64,000 nt of DNA from Pseudobdellovibrionaceae bacterium (GCA_016719575.1 JADJYV010000013.1:1488001-1552000), one strand, 5' to 3'; positions 6,725 through 16,872 are shown, numbered from the stretch's first letter. The notes: generated by a model not told the origin, from the sequence alone. Made by a program: numbers and translations.

Positions 6725-8561
6725 CTTTAAACTTCAGTCTCAAGCGGCACTTTTGATCGGATGCTATTCCAGAGTTTCCACTGACGAACAGGCAAATGTC
6801 GTCGAGGGTTCGCTCGATAATCAACGCCACCGAATGCAGTCATTCTTAGAAATTAAAAATATGCAGGAGCCCGGATGGGGCCGCTTGGTTGAACACTTTA
6901 TTGACGATGGTTACTCCGCGAAAGACACCAATCGTCCTGCTTACGAGCGGATGATGAAGGCGCTGAAGTCCGGTAAAATAAATGCAATCATGGTGACGGA
7001 ACTTTCGAGGCTTTCGCGCAACATTCCTGACTTCTGTGACTTCCACAAAATGCTTGAGAATCACGGCGCCAAATTCTTTTCGATCAAAGAGCAATTTGAT
7101 TCCAGCACTCCCGCCGGGAAAATGATGCTCTATAATATGATAAATTTAGCGCAGTTCGAACGAGAGCAAACGTCAGAACGTGTTGCTATCAATTGCCACT
7201 CTAGAGCCCAACGTGGATTTTTGAATGGTGGCCCAGCCATCCTTGGTTATGACAAAGATCCGGCAAAGAAGGCGACTTTTCTTGTTAATGAAAAGGAAGC
7301 GAAACAGGTTCGTAGAATTTTCGAACTCTTTATTGAACAAAGAACTTTGAGCCGAACAATCGACGCGATCACGGCAGAGGGAATCAAACCGAAAGCCCGA
7401 GACAATGCCAGAAACCGTCTTGTTAAAGCCGGAAGATGGACCATTGATTCGTTGAGTTTTGTCCTAAAGAACCGCGCCTACACTGCCGCTCGTGAGGTTA
7501 ATAAAGCGAGTAAAAATAAAGACCAGAACAAACTCAAAGCGTGGCAAAGATACGGAGTTTATCCAGCCTCTTGGCCCGCTATCGTTGATGAAGTGACGTT
7601 CAATATTGCAACTGTGATTCTAGAGGAGAATACTTCTCGCGAACGAATGCGGCTCGATACGTCAGCGACAAGAGTTTTTGCTGCCTCTGGCCTGTGCCTT
7701 TGCGAGGAGTGCGGACGAAAACTTGTCGGCCAATCTGCTCACGGAAAAAAACAAGTTCATCGCTATTATGTTCACTCTTCTAAAAAAGGTGACGTCATCA
7801 ATTGCTCAGTCAAGCGCGTGAAAGCCGACAAAATTGAGTCAAAGCTTGCTGAGTATTTATCCGAAATTCTTCTTCAGGCAGGACATTTTGATAAAATCGA
7901 AGAACGAATCAAGGAGTTGGCGAACCAATCTCCTGAGCAGCTCAAAATTGACAAAACTCGCTTAAGCCTGGAACTCCAAAAGCTCACCCTTGCCATCAAA
8001 AATACTTTTAAGATCCAAGCAGCTCTCGATGCAGAGTCAGAAGCAATCCGAGAGACTGCCAAGGAACTTGAAGAACTCAGCCGCAAAAAACGCCACATTG
8101 AGGCAGAGCTTGAGAATTTGAAGACCAAAGAGATCGCAAAAGAGGACGTTAACGACGCCATCGGCGATCTCAAAGACCGACTTGCATCGTTCCGTAAGGG
8201 CTGGATTAAAGCGTCAGCCGTTATGAAGAAGAATCTTCTGAAGGACTTGGTGTATTTCGTTCTTGTTGGCCCCAAGGGGCTCAAGATTCAGTTCCGCTTG
8301 AAGCACGAGGAGCTGAACAAAGACGTCACTCCAGAGGAGCTTGCGGCGGCAAAAGTCAGTGAGAATAACGTCATTGAATTGGCAGAAAAAAGACGTGCGA
8401 AACCCTCAGCTACGGTCGCTGATTCGGAGTCTTCTGACTCTGAGCCCAGATTTAACAATCTGGGCATCGCTGGTTCGCAAGTTGTAGGATTTGGTAGGGA
8501 GTACAGGATTCGAACCTGCGACATCCACCTTGTAAGGGTGGCGCTCTACCAACTGAGCTAA
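6702..8561 (+). CDS. Large serine recombinase (integrase) of the element
   Basis: A 619-residue protein with a GGAGGA site before ATG 6702. Residues about 18-165 are the resolvase-type catalytic domain with nucleophile Ser26 in YSRVSTDEQ and the arginine-bearing ELSRLSR segment. A recombinase domain follows. A zinc ribbon begins at Cys331 (CLCEECGRKL) with a later Cys near 368, then a coiled coil runs over about 385-485. This is the family of phage- and ICE-type integrases. The last ~23 residues (YRIRTCDIH onward) are antisense to the tRNA-Val gene, so the C terminus differs between integrated and excised forms and this tail is probably not functional. Confidence 0.9.
   Translation: MKNKSQPDFKLQSQAALLIGCYSRVSTDEQANVVEGSLDNQRHRMQSFLEIKNMQEPGWGRLVEHFIDDGYSAKDTNRPAYERMMKALKSGKINAIMVTELSRLSRNIPDFCDFHKMLENHGAKFFSIKEQFDSSTPAGKMMLYNMINLAQFEREQTSERVAINCHSRAQRGFLNGGPAILGYDKDPAKKATFLVNEKEAKQVRRIFELFIEQRTLSRTIDAITAEGIKPKARDNARNRLVKAGRWTIDSLSFVLKNRAYTAAREVNKASKNKDQNKLKAWQRYGVYPASWPAIVDEVTFNIATVILEENTSRERMRLDTSATRVFAASGLCLCEECGRKLVGQSAHGKKQVHRYYVHSSKKGDVINCSVKRVKADKIESKLAEYLSEILLQAGHFDKIEERIKELANQSPEQLKIDKTRLSLELQKLTLAIKNTFKIQAALDAESEAIRETAKELEELSRKKRHIEAELENLKTKEIAKEDVNDAIGDLKDRLASFRKGWIKASAVMKKNLLKDLVYFVLVGPKGLKIQFRLKHEELNKDVTPEELAAAKVSENNVIELAEKRRAKPSATVADSESSDSEPRFNNLGIAGSQVVGFGREYRIRTCDIHLVRVALYQLS
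8427..8465. repeat. Two tandem hairpins next to the integration junction
   Basis: The first hairpin is GAGTC-TTCT-GACTC at 8427-8440. The second is GCCCAGATT-TAAC-AATCTGGGC at 8444-8465, a perfect 9-bp stem. They lie inside the 3' end of the recombinase frame, 26 bases from the tRNA 3' end. They could terminate tRNA transcription (reading minus) or be structural parts of the attachment site. Confidence 0.55.
8492..8540. other. Probable attachment site (chromosome-element junction) in the tRNA 3' half
   Basis: The integrase gene abuts the tRNA 3' end, and the chromosomal genes beyond it are of a different character. The crossover core should lie in the tRNA 3' half and be repeated at the other end of the element, which is outside this window. 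Exact limits cannot be set from one end. Confidence 0.45.
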
Positions 8562-8567
8562 CTCCCT
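8492..8567 (-). tRNA. tRNA-Val (anticodon UAC)
   Basis: 76 bases including an encoded CCA. The acceptor stem AGGGAGT/ACTCCCT pairs fully. The D arm GCTC/GAGC, anticodon arm CCACC-CTTACAA-GGTGG and T arm GCAGG-TTCGAAT-CCTGT are all present. The anticodon TAC (UAC) decodes valine GUN codons. The 3' end faces the mobile element, so the element inserted at this gene's 3' end while keeping an intact tRNA. Confidence 0.97.
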
Positions 8568-8624
8568 GTTGTCTTTAGAGAGGGCTTTTTAGCAACCCTA
8601 TCCCCCGCTTGTCGAGGGAATTCT

Positions 8625-9224
8625 TTAAAACTTTAATCTTTTATCTTGCCCTACACACTTAAATTCAAGACGGTCTGAAATTCGTACCATCTGAACTGCA
8701 ATGTCTCGCTCAGGACACTTTATATTGTTAATTCTAGCTACCATAACGTGCTCAGGAATATTTATGACATCCCCATTAGTTACAGGAGGCGCCGGAGAAT
8801 CTGCTTCGGCAAAAGCATATATAGCCACCCGATAAACTTCGCCCGTTTCCTGAAGAGTTATCTGCGCCACAACATACTTTTGTGAGCTGTTTCGAATTAA
8901 ACCGGGCCCGGAGCCCAATGTTGAACACTGACCCGCATCAAACTGAGTGATAAATAATCGCCTCTCTTCAACGCGACGGAATCCAAAGTAGTACACTTTA
9001 CCCTTATACTCGGCCTTCCAAACCCCCTGAATATCGTTCCATGGGAATGCAACCTCAAGGCCCCAAGGCCATGGAAAGTCACCGCCCCCGCCTCCGCCTC
9101 CAGGTTTAACACCCTGGTATTGGTAAGCCTTCTGATTGCCTGACAAATTAGCACGAGAACTGATCGACATCGTGATACCCGCCAGAAGCAATAGCATCTG
9201 AAGTAGCTTATATGTACGAACCAT
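8625..9224 (-). CDS. Secreted hypothetical protein with glycine run
   Basis: A 199-residue protein with a signal peptide (LLQMLLLLAGITMSISSRA) and a GAGGGG site before its ATG. The mature part begins with a short linker holding seven consecutive Gly residues, then a beta-rich domain (GVWKAEYKGKVYYFGFR) with three Cys in the mature part (QCST, IKCPE, FKCVG). I do not recognise the domain. The protein is likely periplasmic or extracellular. It lies just beyond the tRNA-Val gene and on the same strand, separated from it by 57 bases. Confidence 0.6.
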   Translation of the reverse strand: MVRTYKLLQMLLLLAGITMSISSRANLSGNQKAYQYQGVKPGGGGGGGDFPWPWGLEVAFPWNDIQGVWKAEYKGKVYYFGFRRVEERRLFITQFDAGQCSTLGSGPGLIRNSSQKYVVAQITLQETGEVYRVAIYAFAEADSPAPPVTNGDVINIPEHVMVARINNIKCPERDIAVQMVRISDRLEFKCVGQDKRLKF

Positions 9225-9329
9225 TAGGAGCCCCTCTTCTCACTAGTGTTCAATAGACACCCTAGCACCCTTATTCATGTAATAACCATTTTTGCTCGGA
9301 AAATATACTTGGGCTTTTCATAATCTGGC

Positions 9330-10349
9330 TCAATTAATTTTTCTCAAGCGCTTTATTGTCACATAAATTTTATTGTCGTGAATTGCAGGGTCGTAGGCCT
9401 GTCTCCAAACATTTTCAACCAAGTACTCTTTTGAGTATACGACGCCTTGATTTTGCATAAATAATCGCAGCAAATCTAAAAGGATAAACTGATTTTTAAA
9501 ATCAATTCGTCCTAATTTCTTTTCGACTACAGAGTGATTGTGCTCATCAAAAATTAAATCAAAGCTATTATGAGGCTCATCTCCCAGTTGCTCAAAACAG
9601 CTCTCAATGCGGTGTGAAAGTCGAACCATATTCTCTGGATCTACAGAGCGCTTCGCAAGTCCTAGGTATAATCGCGCCAAGTCCTTGTCGCCCATTTCGA
9701 GATAACAACGGCCCAACATCAATTGAAGATTTACAATAACTGTTAGATTTTTTGCATCTTTGATCTGATCGTAGGCGCGCCAAAGAACCTCAATCGCTTC
9801 GTCATACTTTTTAAGTTCACGCAGAATATCCGCATTTAACATTTGCGATGAAATACGAAGTTCTGGCATTTTATAGACTTGGAAAAAAACCTCTAAGTTG
9901 TAAATCTCTTTAAGAGCATCTGCGTAACGCCCAATGTTGGGTCTTGAATAAACTGCTGCGAGACCAAAAATAGCATGACAAATATCTTCTTTGTTGTCGT
10001 TCGCGAGCGCTATCGATAACGCCTTTTGAAGATAATCAAGCGCCGTCTCGTTTTGATCTTTATAAGCCGCGCAAATAGCCAATGTATAGTAGGTCTTTGA
10101 ATTCAACTCAAAGCCCTCTTTAAGAACGAGGTCCTGAAGTTTTTCCTTCATCAGATGGATTTCTTCGTATCTTTCCATCTCGGCATATATTCTTAAAATC
10201 AAATTCATCGTCTTCAAATAGTCAGAAAAATTCTTGTCGCCAAAATAACCTTGAGAGGCCTCTTGCAGATGAGTCAAAGCAGATTTGAAATCACCGCGAT
10301 CGCAATAGAGCTTGCCGATTTCGAATGTGCGATCAGTTGCCGATGCCAT
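9330..10349 (-). CDS. TPR protein with C-terminal OmpR-type winged helix
   Basis: About 339 residues. ATG at 10349 is chosen because GGAG precedes it and it begins MASATDRTFEIGKLY; a longer frame to 10412 adds a non-conserved hydrophobic stretch. Residues about 5-250 are repeated helix pairs of TPR type (FKSALTHLQEASQGYFG, ALDYLQKALSIA). The C-terminal ~90 residues look like an OmpR/PhoB winged helix (QFILLDLLRLFMQNQG, YLVENVW, KIYVTIKRLR). The architecture resembles SARP/BTAD-like regulators with the order reversed, so it is probably a transcription factor whose TPR part senses a partner. Confidence 0.7.
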   Translation of the reverse strand: MASATDRTFEIGKLYCDRGDFKSALTHLQEASQGYFGDKNFSDYLKTMNLILRIYAEMERYEEIHLMKEKLQDLVLKEGFELNSKTYYTLAICAAYKDQNETALDYLQKALSIALANDNKEDICHAIFGLAAVYSRPNIGRYADALKEIYNLEVFFQVYKMPELRISSQMLNADILRELKKYDEAIEVLWRAYDQIKDAKNLTVIVNLQLMLGRCYLEMGDKDLARLYLGLAKRSVDPENMVRLSHRIESCFEQLGDEPHNSFDLIFDEHNHSVVEKKLGRIDFKNQFILLDLLRLFMQNQGVVYSKEYLVENVWRQAYDPAIHDNKIYVTIKRLRKIN

Positions 10350-10463
10350 CTTAAGACTCCGAAAATAAAACACAAATGAATGTAGCACACTGTTCTGACA
10401 GATTCTTAACACAAGGTCAATGGAGTGACTTCCAGCGTTGCCCTAATTTTCGAGCAGTTTAAC

Positions 10464-10496
10464 AATAAAAAGAGGGGCTTGTTGCCCCCCTTTTCG
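10464..10496 (-). terminator. Rho-independent terminator after lon
   Basis: GGGGC-TTGTT-GCCCC forms a strong stem. On the minus strand it is followed by TCTTTTTATT, and on the plus strand by a shorter T run, so it may work both ways. It lies 16 bases past the lon stop. Confidence 0.75.
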
Positions 10497-10511
10497 TGTG
10501 TTGCTCGTTTT

Positions 10512-12997
10512 TTAATCAGTCCTAGTGATGATGCAATGACTGCCCGTGTATTGGGCCTTGATTCCATAGTCAGTCTCTTTTTGAATTTTGAAGAGCTCTT
10601 TAGGATTCTTGATGTCCAGAGCGTTGATCAAAACCTGATCGACATGATCGACAAGAATAACCTTTAACTCCTTCATAACCTCTTTTGGAATGTCCTTAAG
10701 GTCCTTTTCATTCTCTTTCGGACAGATAATCATCTTGATGCCCCCTCGATGGGCTGCCAAGATTTTCTCCTTGAGACCACCAATAGCAAGAACCCGGCCC
10801 CGAAGTGAAATCTCGCCTGTCATAGCGACCGTCCGTTTTACCGGAATCTTCATAATTGAAGACACGATACTCGTTGTTAGAGCAATCCCCGCCGATGGAC
10901 CATCCTTGGGTACCGCCCCTTCGGGAAGATGAATATGCACATCAATATTGGAGAAATAATCCTTATCTAAACCAAAGAGCGGACCTCGTGATCGCACATA
11001 GCTCATCGCAGCCGAGCAGGACTCTTTCATAACATCACCCAATTGGCCAGTAATTGTGAATTTGCCCTTTCCAGGTACAACGCTAGCCTCTACTGCTAAC
11101 AAATCACCACCAACTTCGGTCCATGCCATCCCATTGGTAAGACCGATCTCATTTTCTACTTCGATTTTACCAAACTTAAATTTGTGCGGACCAAGTAACT
11201 CCACCAGTTTTTGCGGTGTTACAACATACCCCTCTTTTTTTCCACCCGCTGCTTTTGTCGCCGCCTTGGAGGCTTTTTTGGCACCTGTCTCCTTCATTTC
11301 TGCAACTGCCTGGGACATCACAATATCCTTCGCGACCTTGCGACAAACATTTGCAAACTGACGCTCTAAATTTCGCACTCCAGCCTCTTTTGTATAAAAG
11401 CGGATAACGTCGCGAATGGTTTTATCGGGAATTGAGACTTTGTACTCCTTTAAGCCGTGGTTCTCAATTTGCTTCGGAACGAGGTAGTTCTTAGCAATAT
11501 GGAACTTTTCTTGCTCGATATAACCCTCAAGTCCAATAATCTCCATGCGATCCAAAAGGGGTCTCGGAACAGTGTGAAGTGAATTCGCTGTTGCGATAAA
11601 CATAACTTTCGAAAGATCATACTCCACCTCAAGGTAGTGATCCTGGAAAGCTGAGTTTTGCTCAGGGTCCAAAACTTCGAGCATTGCAGCTGCTGGGTCA
11701 CCACGGAAGTCCGAGGCCATCTTGTCAATTTCATCAAGAAGCACAAGAGGATTTCCTTTGTCGACCTTACGAAGGGCTTGCAGTATTTTTCCCGGCATTG
11801 CTCCAACATAGGTCTTTCTGTGGCCACGAATTTCGGCCTCATCACGGACTCCACCTAAAGAAATACGCGCAAACGAACGATTCAAAGACTCCGCTATCGA
11901 ACGCGCTAGGGAGGTCTTACCACCCCCGGTGGACCGACGAGACACAAAATGGGCCCTTTCATATTTTTCGAAATTGAAAGCACGGCCAAATACTCGAGAA
12001 TCCTCTCTTTGACTTTTTCGAGCCCCCAATGGTCATCATCAAGAATTCGTTGGGCGTTTTTAATATCGTGCTTTTCTTCACTGTAATCAGCCCAGGGCAA
12101 AGACAATACCCAGTCGATGTAATTTCGTACGACCGTTGCCTCTGCTGACATCGGCGACATCATCTTCAGCTTTTTTATCTCTTTAAGAACCTTGTCTCTG
12201 GCCTCTTGACTCAACTTCTTTGCTTTAGTTTTAATTTCAAGGTCTTGAAGTTCTGCCTGATAATCGTCTTTTTCGCCAAGTTCTTTTTGAATAGCCTGCA
12301 TCTGCTCATTCAAATAGTACTCCTTTTGCGACCTCTCCATTTGCTTTTTGACTCGGGTCCGAATCTTCTTTTCAACTTCAAGAATTTCAATTTCACCAGT
12401 CATTAGGTTTAGCAAATGCTCAAGGCGTTTCGAAGGATCCGAAATTTCGAGAACCTTTTGTTTATCCTCAAGTTTTAAATTAAGCTGCGCTACGATAATG
12501 TCCGCGAGCTCACCCGGACTCTCGATCGTCGAAACGCGCATGAGAATTTCTGGCGGTATTCTTTTGTTCAACTTAACATATGTTTCAAAAGTAGTTTTAA
12601 CGGAGCGAACTAGCGCCGCCGCCTCAACTGGGCTATCAGCCTCTTCAGGTATTTCTTCACACTGGACCTGAAAGAAATTTTCATTGGTAATAAAGTTTTT
12701 AATACGCACACGACGTTTGCCTTCAACGAGAACCTTAACCGTACCATCCGGGATCCTTAGCAACTGAATGATCGTCGCAACGGTTCCGATTTGATAAATA
12801 TCCTTCGGCTCAGGGTTGTTGGTCTTAGCATCCTTCTGTGCCGCAAGAACTATATCGGTCTGTTTGCTCATCGCCTCTTCAAGAGCGTTGATGCTCTTGT
12901 CTCGACCCACGAACAACGGCATCATCATGTGCGGAAAAATGATGAGATCCCTTAAAGGCAGAAGTGGTAACTGTTGAACCTTGGTGCCCTCACTCAT
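10512..12997 (-). pseudogene. lon: ATP-dependent Lon protease, split by a one-base frameshift
   Basis: Two frames together encode a full-length Lon of about 827 residues. The N part (12997 to ~11922) has the substrate-binding domain beginning LPLLPLRDLIIFPHM, the coiled coil and the AAA+ start, ending LCLVGPPGV-VRPP-stop. The other frame resumes as GGKTSLARSIAESLN and continues through Walker B (PLVLLDEIDKM) to the protease domain, with catalytic Ser in PKDGPSAGIAL and the expected Lys downstream. One base is missing at about 11922-11924, exactly in the Walker A motif GPPGVGKTSL. All other motifs are intact, so this is a recent lesion or a sequencing error. A GGGAGGG site precedes the start. 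Confidence 0.85.
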
Positions 12998-13235
12998 TTT
13001 GACCCTCCCTTTGGTTATTGGTTCCCCCGAAGTCCGTAATACAAGACCCTAGGGGATGAACGGCAGGTTAAAATCCATAAAACCCCCCCAGTTCCTATCC
13101 AGTATAAATATGCGTTCGCTTTGTGGGAAGTAAATTAGTTGTTATAAAAATATATTGATGCAATTCAAATGGCAAAAGGCGGCAACCGACATGCTTTGTT
13201 TTGTCCGGAAATAAGGTTTTCTTATAGTTCATGAA

Positions 13236-13261
13236 AAAACCCGGAGTTTCATCCGGGTTTT
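13236..13261 (-). terminator. Rho-independent terminator after clpX
   Basis: AACCCGGA-GTTTCA-TCCGGGTT with T runs on both sides. On the minus strand the stem ends in GGGTTTTTTC. It lies 28 bases past the clpX stop. The rest of the 292-base gap to lon holds the lon promoter region, with no further gene seen. Confidence 0.8.
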
Positions 13262-13289
13262 ACGTCTCGATTTGACATTTTTAAATTAA

Positions 13290-14595
13290 CTAGGCGCTTT
13301 CTGCTGGATCGTCGCTTTCAGCTTTTGAAGACTCATTTCTCATCTCGTCTTCTGTCTTATAGACTAGTTTTGGGGCCTGCCCCTCGTTTATTACTTTTTC
13401 ATCTATAATGCATTCTTTGACGTTAGGCTTTGACGGCAAATCAAACATAATATCCATCATCGCCGTTTCTATCACGCCACGAAGGCCGCGAGCACCGGTT
13501 TTCCGCTTTAATGCCATTTGAGCAATCGCCTTCAGGGACTTTTCAGTAAACTTAAGCTCTACGCCCTCATAACTGAACAGTTTCTGATACTGTTTGGTCA
13601 CTGCATTTTTTGGCTGAACTAAAATATCCATTAACGCAGACTCTTCTAGAGGGTCCAACACTGCAATCACCGGCAAACGACCGATAAACTCTGGGATCAA
13701 GCCAAATTTTGACAAGTCATCTGGTTCAACTTTTTGCAAAATATTCTCGCCGCCTGCATCTTTTTTCGCTAGCGCTACGTATATCGGCACCAATCCCCAT
13801 CGTCTTATTGGTCGTTCTATTTTCAATAACTTTATCGAGGCCGACAAACGCTCCGCCAACTATAAACAAAATATTTGTCGTATCCACCTGAATAAACTCT
13901 TGCTGTGGATGCTTACGGCCGCCCTTCGGTGGTAAATTTGCGACAGTTCCCTCAAGAATTTTTAAAAGCGCTTGCTGTACACCCTCCCCGCTCACGTCGC
14001 GAGTAATGGATGGGTTCTCGGATTTTCGAGAAATTTTATCAATCTCATCGATATAAATGACCCCTTTTTGGGCCTTTTCAACATCGTAATCTGCTGACTG
14101 TAAAAGGTTGAGAACGACGTTTTCGACATCCTCACCCACATAACCTGCCTCAGTCAAAGTCGTTGCGTCCGCCATTGCAAACGGAACGTTCAAAATCTTC
14201 GCGATTGTCTGCGCCAACAAAGTCTTGCCTGACCCCGTTGGTCCAATCAGCAAGATATTTGACTTTTGCAGTTCTACATCCGTCGTTTTCTTGCCATTTC
14301 CAAGAGCGTTGATCCGCTTATAATGATTGTGAACCGCCACGGCCAATGCTTTTTTTGCCTTTAATTGACCTATGACATAGTCATCAAGGTACGTCTTGAT
14401 ATCATGAGGCTTCGGAACTTTGAAGGTCCCCTTAACCGACGTCTCACGCTCTTTTTCTTCATCAATGATGTCATTGCAAAGATCAATACACTCATCACAG
14501 ATATAAACGCCCGGGCCTGCAATCAGCTTCTTTACTTCCTTTTGGCCCTTACCACAAAAACTACATTTCAATGTGCCAGCATCTTTGGTACTCAT
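13290..14595 (-). pseudogene. clpX: ClpX, ATP-dependent unfoldase, split by a one-base frameshift
   Basis: Together the two frames give about 434 residues, the usual ClpX length. The N part has the C4 zinc finger (CSFCGKGQKE and ICDECIDLC), Walker A GPTGSGKT and Walker B VIYIDEIDKI, and reads to ADIRSASEK. There the frame breaks in the A run (T run 13761-13766 on the plus strand) and the other frame continues DAGGENILQKVEPDDL to FIGRLPVIAVLDPL and the sensor-2 region GARGLRGVIE. Adding one A restores ClpX. ClpX delivers substrates to ClpP, whose gene ends three bases upstream. A homopolymer sequencing error is as likely as a true mutation. Confidence 0.85.
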
Positions 14596-14598
14596 CGA

Positions 14599-15204
14599 TT
14601 ATCCTTTTTTCGCCTTGCGAGATTCTACAACAGTGTCAATCAATCCCAACTCTTTCGCCTCTCGTGGATCTAGAAAATGATCCCTCTCCATCAAAGAGTG
14701 AAGTCTATCATAATTTTGTCCAGTATGATCTTCATATATTTTGGTTAGTTTTTCTTTTGTTCGTATCAATTCTTTGGCATGAATTTCAATATCGGTGACT
14801 TGCCCCGAAAGCCCGCCTCCCGACAATAGCGGCTGGTGAATCATGATGCGAGTGTTTGGCAAACTGTAACGCTTGCCTTTGGCCCCCGCCGTCAAAAGCA
14901 AAGAACCCATACTTGCTGCCATCCCCATGCAGTAAGTTGCTACATCGCACTTCACAAATTGCATCATATCGTAGATAGCAAGGCCAGCGGAAACACTCCC
15001 GCCGGGAGAATTGATGTAGAGATGAATGTCTTTTTCTGGGTTATCCACCTCAAGAAATAAGAATTGGGCTATAATTGCGTTTGCAACCTCATCTGTGACT
15101 TGGGTCCCGAGAATTACAATTCGATCTTTTAAAAGTCGAGAATAGATATCGTAACTTCTCTCGCCTTTGGAACTCTGCTCAATAACGTAAGGAATAAGTG
15201 GCAC
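14599..15204 (-). CDS. clpP: ClpP, ATP-dependent Clp protease proteolytic subunit
   Basis: 201 residues from a GTG at 15204. This start has AGGAG six bases upstream and gives the family-typical N terminus MPLIPYVIEQSSKGERSYD; an upstream TTG at 15231 has no such support. The catalytic triad is Ser98 (GMAASMGSLL), His123 (MIHQPL) and probably Asp175 (ERDHFLDP). It forms the barrel-shaped peptidase that works with ClpX. It heads a clpP-clpX operon with a three-base gap. Trigger factor, often next to clpP in other bacteria, is about 9 kb away here. Confidence 0.97.
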   Translation of the reverse strand: MPLIPYVIEQSSKGERSYDIYSRLLKDRIVILGTQVTDEVANAIIAQFLFLEVDNPEKDIHLYINSPGGSVSAGLAIYDMMQFVKCDVATYCMGMAASMGSLLLTAGAKGKRYSLPNTRIMIHQPLLSGGGLSGQVTDIEIHAKELIRTKEKLTKIYEDHTGQNYDRLHSLMERDHFLDPREAKELGLIDTVVESRKAKKG

Positions 15205-15369
15205 AGTGGTCTCCTGTTGATGGTTAAGCAATCTCCCTATCTATCGGTATTATCCCATAAGACTTTATTAAAAATGGTTGGAGCACCGATGGCTTTATGT
15301 TAGTCAGCTAATTGATACTTTTTAGGCACTTAGCGCGCCACGACGCGTCTACATCGAAAGGACATTGCC

Positions 15370-16872
15370 ATGTTGTTTGACCTTATTCATAAAGATATTG
15401 AAACTCTGACCTGCCCGATGTTGGTCGTGTTTTCAAAGTCCTCGTCTCAAAAAGATAAACCTGCAAAAATCACCCACGCTGATCTCAATAAAAAACTGGC
15501 CCTCGCGATCGAAGATAAAATGGTGAGCGGCAAACTTTCAGAAGCTATTTTGTTTCGCGAACTGAACTATAAAAATTTTCGTCATGTCCTCGTTGTTGGC
15601 CTAGGAAAAGAGTCTGAAATCGACTCAGAAGTGATTCGCCAAGCTCTTGCCTCCGTCTTCGAAGGCGCAAAAAACTCCGGGGTCAAAGAAGCTGCCGTTC
15701 ATTTTGACGGACTGACAACGAGCAAGAAGGATTCTTGTCCATTTGCACAAGCTGTTGCTGAAGGCTTAGGCCTTGCTGCTTACTCAATGGATGAGCTAAA
15801 GAGCACAAATTCCAATAAAAAAGAAGAAGAATTAAAAATCCACGTCGTAACCAAAGCAGCGGACAAGGCCTTTAAAACTGCCTTTTCTGATGGTGTGACA
15901 CTTTCTTCTTGTGTCAACTTTTCCCGTCGACTTGGTGATCTGCCTGGCAACTTAATGACCCCAACAATTCTTGCAGAGTCGGCCGTTGAGTCCGCAAAAG
16001 GGACCGGCGTTAAGGTCACTGTCTGGGACAAGGCCCGAATTAAAAAAGAAAAAATGGGCGGTCTACTCGGAGTTTCTAGCGGCTCATCTCAAGAGCCTCG
16101 TTTCATTATTATGGAATATAATGGCACCGCGAAAACTAAAAAACCTCTCATTTTTGTCGGCAAGGGTCTAACTTTTGATTGCGGCGGAATCAGCATTAAG
16201 CCTTATGCTGGAATGGAAGAAATGAAGTTCGACATGTGTGGAGGCGCAAATGTTATTGGCACAATTCTGGCCATTGCCAAACTAAAATTGAAGGTGAATG
16301 TTATTGGTCTTGTTCCTTCTACCGAAAACCTAGCAGGATCTTCTGCGACAAAACCTGGAGACATTCACACCGCTCGAAATGGCAAAACCTTTGAAGTGAA
16401 TAACACAGATGCTGAGGGACGCTTGATCTTAGCAGATGCCCTCTGCTATGCCTCCGAACACACCCCGCAAGTGATCGTTGATGCCGCAACATTAACTGGG
16501 GCAATGGTTGTGGCTCTTGGCAATATTCACACGGGATATTTTACTCGTAATGCGCAACTGAAAACAAAAGTTGAAAAAGCCGCTATTTCCTCTGGCGAGC
16601 TCGTGTGGAACATGCCTCTCGTTGATCATCACGGCAAAGACATGAAAGGCACCTGGGCCGATCTTTCAAATATTTCAGCCGGCAAAGGAGCAGGCAGCGC
16701 GACGGCGGCTGCCTTCTTGGAACAATTTGTCGGCGAAAACATTCCTTGGGCGCATTTTGATATAGCCGGCACCGCATGGGCGACAGGAAACCGTCTCAAC
16801 TATTGTCCCAAAAAAGGGGCCAGCGGAGTTTTGATTCGCACATTCGTAGAGCTTGCAAAGCAATACGCCTAA
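15370..16872 (+). CDS. pepA: Leucyl aminopeptidase, M17 family
   Basis: A 500-residue protein of typical M17 length. The N-terminal half is the regulatory macro-like domain. The C-terminal half carries the metal-binding and catalytic motifs: VGKGLTFDCGGISIKP, the signature NNTDAEGRLILADAL at about 345, and the late FDIAGTAW. It removes N-terminal amino acids from peptides in the cytoplasm and probably finishes what ClpXP and Lon begin. It is transcribed divergently from clpP across a 165-base gap that should hold both promoters. An AAAGGA site lies nine bases before ATG. Confidence 0.95.
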   Translation: MLFDLIHKDIETLTCPMLVVFSKSSSQKDKPAKITHADLNKKLALAIEDKMVSGKLSEAILFRELNYKNFRHVLVVGLGKESEIDSEVIRQALASVFEGAKNSGVKEAAVHFDGLTTSKKDSCPFAQAVAEGLGLAAYSMDELKSTNSNKKEEELKIHVVTKAADKAFKTAFSDGVTLSSCVNFSRRLGDLPGNLMTPTILAESAVESAKGTGVKVTVWDKARIKKEKMGGLLGVSSGSSQEPRFIIMEYNGTAKTKKPLIFVGKGLTFDCGGISIKPYAGMEEMKFDMCGGANVIGTILAIAKLKLKVNVIGLVPSTENLAGSSATKPGDIHTARNGKTFEVNNTDAEGRLILADALCYASEHTPQVIVDAATLTGAMVVALGNIHTGYFTRNAQLKTKVEKAAISSGELVWNMPLVDHHGKDMKGTWADLSNISAGKGAGSATAAAFLEQFVGENIPWAHFDIAGTAWATGNRLNYCPKKGASGVLIRTFVELAKQYA

